Below are positions 60,253 through 64,000 of a stretch of 64,000 bases of DNA, piece after piece. The notes below the pieces were generated by a model. The model was given only the letters and a program-made list of their open reading frames with translations, searched no databases and was not told the DNA's origin. The position numbers and the translations under genes are program-made. This stretch comes from Micromonospora chaiyaphumensis (GTDB lineage: Bacteria > Actinomycetota > Actinomycetes > Mycobacteriales > Micromonosporaceae). How positions within the stretch are numbered: the first letter of the stretch is position 1; every line of letters begins with the position of its first letter. Location: contig NZ_FMCS01000001.1 in NCBI RefSeq assembly GCF_900091435.1, forward strand, positions 681,512-745,511, read 5' to 3'.

Positions 60253-61407
60253 ATGGGCGAGCCGCACGCGATCGTGGTCGGCGCCGGCATCGGCGGGCTC
60301 GCCGCGGCACTGGCCCTGCACCGCCGCGGGTGGGGGGTCACCGTGCTGGAGCGCGCCGCCGAGCCGCGCGAGCTGGGCACCGGCCTGACCCTCATGGCGA
60401 ACGCGTTGCGCGGGCTGGACGCGCTCGGCGTGGGCGAGGCGATCCGCCGGCACGGCGTGCCGGACTCGCCCGGCGGGCTGCGCACCAGCAACGGCCGGTG
60501 GCTGTCCCGGATCGAGGGGGCCGCGCTGGAGCGGGCGCTCGGCACCGCGGCGCTCGGGATCCACCGCACCGCGCTGCACCGGCTGCTCCGCGCCGCCCTG
60601 CCGGCCTCGGCACTGGTCACCGAGGCCGACGTGGTCGACGTCGACGCCGACGCGCCCGCGGTGACCTACCGGCGGGACGGCTCGCCGGCCACGCTGCGGG
60701 CGGACCTGGTGGTCGGCGCCGACGGGCTGCACAGCGCGCTGCGCCGCCGGCTCTGGCCGGAGCTGCCGTGCCCGGCGTACTCCGGCTCGACGGCCTGGCG
60801 GGCGGCGATCCGCTGGACCGGCCCCGTGGCGACCGCCGTCACCTGGGGGCCGGGCCGGGAGTTCGGCACCGTCCCGCTCGGCGACGGCCGGCTCTACTGG
60901 TACGCGGCCGAGACCGCCCCGCCGGGCGGGCGCGAGCCGGACGAGCTGGCGGCCGTCCGGGACCGCTTCGGCGGCTGGCACGAGCCGATCCCCGCGCTGC
61001 TGGCGGCCACGCCGCCCGAGGCGGTGCTCCGGACCGACCTGTTCCACCTGGCCACCCCGCTGCCGTCGTACGTGCGGGGGCGGGTGGCCCTGCTCGGCGA
61101 CGCGGCGCACGCGATGACACCGCACCTCGGGCAGGGCGCGGGGCAGGCCATCGAGGACGCCGTGGTGCTCGGTGCCGCGTGCGCCGGCGGGCGGGCCGAC
61201 CTCGCCGGCGCCCTGGCCGCGTATGACCGGCAGCGGCGGCCCCGCAGCCAGGCCGTCGCCCGGGCCTCCGCCCGCACCGCCCGGTACGGCCAGCAGCTGC
61301 GCCACCCGGCGGCGGTGGCCCTGCGTGACGGCGCGGTCCGCCTGACCCCGTCCCGGGTGGCGCTGCGGGCCGCCGCCCGGTACGCCGACTGGCAACCGCC
61401 GGGCTGA
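60253..61407 (+). CDS. FAD-dependent monooxygenase
   Basis: A 384-residue class A flavoprotein monooxygenase. It has an N-terminal dinucleotide-binding motif VVGAGIGGLAAALALHRRG, the DG motif VVGADGLHSALRR and the GD motif LLGDAAHAMTPHLGQGAGQA. It should hydroxylate an aromatic or similar substrate with NAD(P)H and O2. ATG 60253 lies 11 bp after the operator palindrome. It is directly under TetR control by position; the substrate is likely the TetR ligand or a relative. Confidence 0.93.
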   Translation: MGEPHAIVVGAGIGGLAAALALHRRGWGVTVLERAAEPRELGTGLTLMANALRGLDALGVGEAIRRHGVPDSPGGLRTSNGRWLSRIEGAALERALGTAALGIHRTALHRLLRAALPASALVTEADVVDVDADAPAVTYRRDGSPATLRADLVVGADGLHSALRRRLWPELPCPAYSGSTAWRAAIRWTGPVATAVTWGPGREFGTVPLGDGRLYWYAAETAPPGGREPDELAAVRDRFGGWHEPIPALLAATPPEAVLRTDLFHLATPLPSYVRGRVALLGDAAHAMTPHLGQGAGQAIEDAVVLGAACAGGRADLAGALAAYDRQRRPRSQAVARASARTARYGQQLRHPAAVALRDGAVRLTPSRVALRAAARYADWQPPG

Positions 61408-61558
61408 GCGAAAAATTGCGCGGGCACAATCCTCCATAATATCGATCGCGCGCGATTCCGGGGTCGGCCGAATGGGAGAGCGGGCCGGTAAGATCGGCGA
61501 CAGGCCTGTGACTGATCGCTGACTGCTGGACGTGACGGCGATCACACACACTGTGCCC

Positions 61559-62341
61559 ATGAATACGAGACTCAGCCGCAGCCGGGCATTGCGCCTCGCG
61601 GTGTGTCTCGCCCTGGTGGCGGCACTGAGCGGTTGCATGCAACTCAACCTGGGGCTGACCGTGGACGCCGACGACACGGTCACCGGCCAACTCCTGCTCA
61701 CCGCCGAGAAGTCCGTGCTCAAGCGGCGGAACCCCGACGTGGCGGCGGCCTTCGCCGAGCTGCGGCAGAACATCCCCAGCCTGCCCGCCGGCGCCGAGGC
61801 GCCGTACCAGGACCCGAACCACTACGGCATTCAGATCGCGTACCGGAAAACGCCCCTGTCGCAATTCACCAGCGAGAGTGTGAATCTTTCCCGCGACGGC
61901 GATCTCTACCGCTTCTCGCTGCCCCTCGATCCGAAGAAATACGGCGGAAAGGTCGCCGAACAGGATCCGCGGAACCAGCAGGCTTTCATGACCTTGATGT
62001 CATTCGAGATCTCGGTGACCTTTCCCGGCCGGGTGCTCGACACCAACGGCACCATCAACGGCCGATCGGTGACCTGGAAGGTCGTCGCCAACCAGCCCAA
62101 GCCGGCCGAACTGCGGGCCGTGGCCGAGGCGCCGGCTCGGCCGTCCGCCTCCGTCACCTCGGCCGCCGCCGCGGCCGCCGGCGGCGGGTTCCCCTGGTTG
62201 CTGGTCGTCGGCGGGGTGGTCGTGCTGCTGCTGGTCGCCGTGGTCGTCGTCCTCCTGCTCCGCCGGCCGCGCGGCCCGGCCGCCGCCGCAACGGCCGCAC
62301 CCACCCCCGCGCCCACTCCCCCGGCCGACCGGCCGGCCTGA
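61559..62341 (+). CDS. LppM-like lipoprotein
   Basis: A 260-residue lipoprotein. The signal peptide ends at lipobox LSGC (about residue 23), followed by a beta-rich domain starting MQLNLGLTVDADDTVTGQ, which is typical of the LppM domain. A C-terminal helix (FPWLLVVGGVVVLLLVAVVV) anchors it, with a Pro/Ala tail. ATG 61559 is preceded by an AT-rich leader with repeats of TGACTG type. LppM affects host interaction in mycobacteria, but the role here is unknown. Confidence 0.85.
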   Translation: MNTRLSRSRALRLAVCLALVAALSGCMQLNLGLTVDADDTVTGQLLLTAEKSVLKRRNPDVAAAFAELRQNIPSLPAGAEAPYQDPNHYGIQIAYRKTPLSQFTSESVNLSRDGDLYRFSLPLDPKKYGGKVAEQDPRNQQAFMTLMSFEISVTFPGRVLDTNGTINGRSVTWKVVANQPKPAELRAVAEAPARPSASVTSAAAAAAGGGFPWLLVVGGVVVLLLVAVVVVLLLRRPRGPAAAATAAPTPAPTPPADRPA

Positions 62342-62448
62342 GCGGGCGCGGCGCCGCCACCCGGGTGGCACCCGGAACCGCATCAGCCGGGGCCGCCGCA
62401 CCACCCCACCCCGACCGCACCACCGCACAACCGAAGAGGGGGATCGCC

Positions 62449-62793
62449 GTGAACGATCTCTTCACCTGGGCCGCCCTCGGCAGCCTCACCGGCGCCAGCG
62501 CCGCCACCCTGCTCGCCACCAACGTCATCGGCGGCCTCATCGGCCCGAGCGGCGACAAGGCGCGCAAGTGGATCGCCCTGGGGTTCGCGCTCGTCCTGTC
62601 GTACCTGACGGCCGCCTTCGCCGACGACGCGGGACCGGAAAAGTGGATCATCGCGTTCTTCAACGGGCTGGTCATCTTCTCCGCCGCCCTCGGCATCAAC
62701 CAGCTCCCCCCGGGCAACCGGCAGGCGACGAACGCGTCGCCCACCCAGCTCGCCCAGGGCCGCGAGCCCCGCTACATCCGCTCCTGGGTCTGA
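62449..62793 (+). CDS. Small membrane protein
   Basis: A 114-residue protein with three to four hydrophobic helices (FTWAALGSLTGASAATLLAT, WIALGFALVLSYLTAAFA, WIIAFFNGLVIFSAALGI) and a short polar tail. GTG 62449 follows GAGGGGGA. Sequence shape suggests a small holin-like or structural membrane protein, but no family is recognised. It leads a tight group with the next two genes. Confidence 0.78.
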   Translation: MNDLFTWAALGSLTGASAATLLATNVIGGLIGPSGDKARKWIALGFALVLSYLTAAFADDAGPEKWIIAFFNGLVIFSAALGINQLPPGNRQATNASPTQLAQGREPRYIRSWV

Positions 62794-62806
62794 GAGAGGT
62801 GACCCC

Positions 62807-63415
62807 ATGGTCCTCGGCATCATCAGCGCCGCCGTCCACATCGTCCTCGGCGCCGGGCTCGGCGCGGCGGCCGGCGGCACCATCGGCCTGCTCGTCGGCG
62901 CGGTCGTCGGGCTGCTCATCGGCGCACCGTTCGGCTGGGCGGTCGCGTCCGCCGGCACCTACGCCGCCGACGTGAAGGGCATCTTCCTCTTCGTGGTCGA
63001 CCACACCTGGAGCCTGCTCAACACCGTTGCCGGCGCGCTCTACCTGACCCTGCACCTCGTCGTCGGGCACCAGCTCGACCGGGTGGTCTCGCAGGGCAGC
63101 GGGCGGGTCAACCTGGTCGAGGGCGTCTCGCCCCGCTACGCCACGACCATCGGCACCGTCTGCGCCGGCTCCAGCCCCGGCATCCAGCGGCACGAGGACG
63201 TGCACGTCTTCCAGGCGCGGCTGCTCGGCCCGCTCTACCTGCCGCTGGTCGCCCTCAACTACGCGCTGTTCACCATCGCCCCGGTGTGGTTGCTCTGGCA
63301 CGACCACAGCAACGCGCCGATCAACCGGTTCACCCGCTACTTCGAGATCGGCGTCTACCCGCACGTCTGGAACGAGGCCATCGCGTACCGGATCCAGGGG
63401 ACCCCGCCGCGATGA
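62807..63415 (+). CDS. Membrane protein with HEXXH motif
   Basis: A 202-residue protein. Its first 45 residues are a Gly/Ala-rich double hydrophobic helix; a second hydrophobic stretch surrounds PVWLLWHDHSNAP. In the middle it has IQRHEDVHVFQARLLGPLYL, an HEXXH motif (His129-Glu130-His133) followed by the conserved LGPLYLP seen in a group of uncharacterised bacterial membrane proteins. This could be a zinc metallopeptidase or a zinc-binding scaffold. The gene starts 13 bp after the previous stop and overlaps the next start (ATGA). Confidence 0.75.
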   Translation: MVLGIISAAVHIVLGAGLGAAAGGTIGLLVGAVVGLLIGAPFGWAVASAGTYAADVKGIFLFVVDHTWSLLNTVAGALYLTLHLVVGHQLDRVVSQGSGRVNLVEGVSPRYATTIGTVCAGSSPGIQRHEDVHVFQARLLGPLYLPLVALNYALFTIAPVWLLWHDHSNAPINRFTRYFEIGVYPHVWNEAIAYRIQGTPPR

Positions 63416-64000
63416 CCGGCGCGATCGAGGCGGCCGTCGCGGACCTCGCGGCCTGGCTGACCGGGGCGGCGGGTGACCCCGTCCCGGTCGGCCCGCCCCG
63501 CGACGACTCCGACGGCGGCCTCACGGTCTGGCCGCTGGAGCTGCGGCCGGCCCGGCAGACCGCGGGCAGCGGCGGAACACGCGAGCCGTACCGGTTCGTG
63601 GTCCGGCTGCTGGTCAGCGGCGGCGGGCCGGCGGCGCTGCCGGCGCTGGACCGGGTGCTCGCCGCCGCCACGGCGGCCGGCCAGCCCGAGGTGGTCCTGG
63701 CCGCCGGGGACCCGGCGCTCTGGCGGGCCCTCGGCGTGCCGCCCCGGCCCGCGCTGCTGCTCGACGTGCCCGCGCGCATCGACCGGCCGGCGCCGGCCGC
63801 GCCGCCGGTGCGGCAGCCGCTGCGGCTGCGGCAGCTCGACATGCGCACCCTCGACGGCCGGGTGGTCGGGCCGGAACGGCAGCCGCTCGCCGCCATGCGG
63901 GTCGAGCTGGTCGGCACCGCCCAGGCCACCGAGACCGACCCCGCCGGCCGGTTCCGGCTGGTCGGCGTCCCGCACGACCCCGACGCCCCGGACCGGCCGG
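63412..64000 (+). CDS. Pvc16-like (DUF4255) protein with a carboxypeptidase-regulatory domain, partial
   Basis: The first 196 residues are present and the gene continues past the window end. Residues 1-120 fit the layout of Pvc16_N/DUF4255 proteins (pole or cap proteins of extracellular contractile injection systems), with TVWPLELRPAR, EPYRFVVRLLVSGG and a closing LWRALGVPPRPALLLDVPA. A carboxypeptidase-regulatory-like beta domain begins near DGRVVGPERQPLAAMRVEL with TDPAGRFRLVGVP. This is pattern recognition only. If right, a contractile injection system locus may begin just outside the window. Confidence 0.55.
   Translation, partial: MTGAIEAAVADLAAWLTGAAGDPVPVGPPRDDSDGGLTVWPLELRPARQTAGSGGTREPYRFVVRLLVSGGGPAALPALDRVLAAATAAGQPEVVLAAGDPALWRALGVPPRPALLLDVPARIDRPAPAAPPVRQPLRLRQLDMRTLDGRVVGPERQPLAAMRVELVGTAQATETDPAGRFRLVGVPHDPDAPDRP

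Overview
The window is very GC-rich DNA with dense operons, many GTG starts and many ATGA/GTGA stop-start overlaps. Gene content points to a filamentous actinomycete, most likely Micromonosporaceae (Micromonospora-like): a whiE-type aromatic polyketide locus, a SARP regulator, a LuxR-family large ATPase, an F420-dependent oxidoreductase and a complete-looking cobalamin operon. The taxon is inferred from style and gene set, not from a search.

1-15.6 kb: a type II polyketide cluster. The core is a leftward operon (13821 to 6134): TcmI-like cyclase, fused AccD-AccA, biotin carrier protein, biotin carboxylase, an ACP fused to a WhiE-VI-like aromatase/cyclase, a cupin, KS-alpha and the chain length factor. 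The first genes supply malonyl-CoA and the later ones build and fold the poly-beta-ketone. To the left lies a second acyl track: two AMP-ligases, two atypical ACPs, an unusual KAS, a short KS-like protein, a PPTase and the edge of one more KS (cut by the window). To the right are a SARP regulator and a second cyclase paralogue. Four 11-bp-spaced direct repeat pairs around these genes look like SARP boxes.

15.8-35 kb: ordinary chromosomal genes. They include a membrane-anchored HhH protein, LtrA, a small membrane protein, an F420 oxidoreductase, an APC transporter, a secreted alpha/beta hydrolase divergent from a CGNR protein, a DUF5995-like protein, a LuxR large ATPase divergent from an adenylate-cyclase/ATPase protein with a repetitive tail, a DLH-type hydrolase, paaI and paaK, and a MarR/MFS divergon.

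35-36 kb: a candidate fluoride riboswitch ahead of two FluC/CrcB subunit genes.

36.1-53.7 kb: a leftward cobalamin operon of 14 genes behind one B12 riboswitch and one candidate promoter. It holds a small ORF, cobN, a ChlI/ChlD-type chelatase subunit, cobO, cobB, cobI, cobM, cbiD, cobL, a cbiG-cobJ fusion, a ferredoxin gene, a Ni/Co permease gene, cobH and a cbiX-cobA fusion. It mixes early and late cobalt-insertion signatures.

54-61.4 kb: an MBL-fold hydrolase, a small hypothetical, MFS/LacI divergon, an esterase, an FUSC-type membrane protein, and a TetR/FAD-monooxygenase divergon with clear palindromic operators.

61.5-64 kb: an LppM-like lipoprotein, a small membrane protein, a membrane protein with an HEXXH motif, and the start of a protein that resembles Pvc16 (DUF4255) proteins of contractile injection systems, cut by the window end. 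No tRNA, rRNA, CRISPR or insertion sequence was seen.
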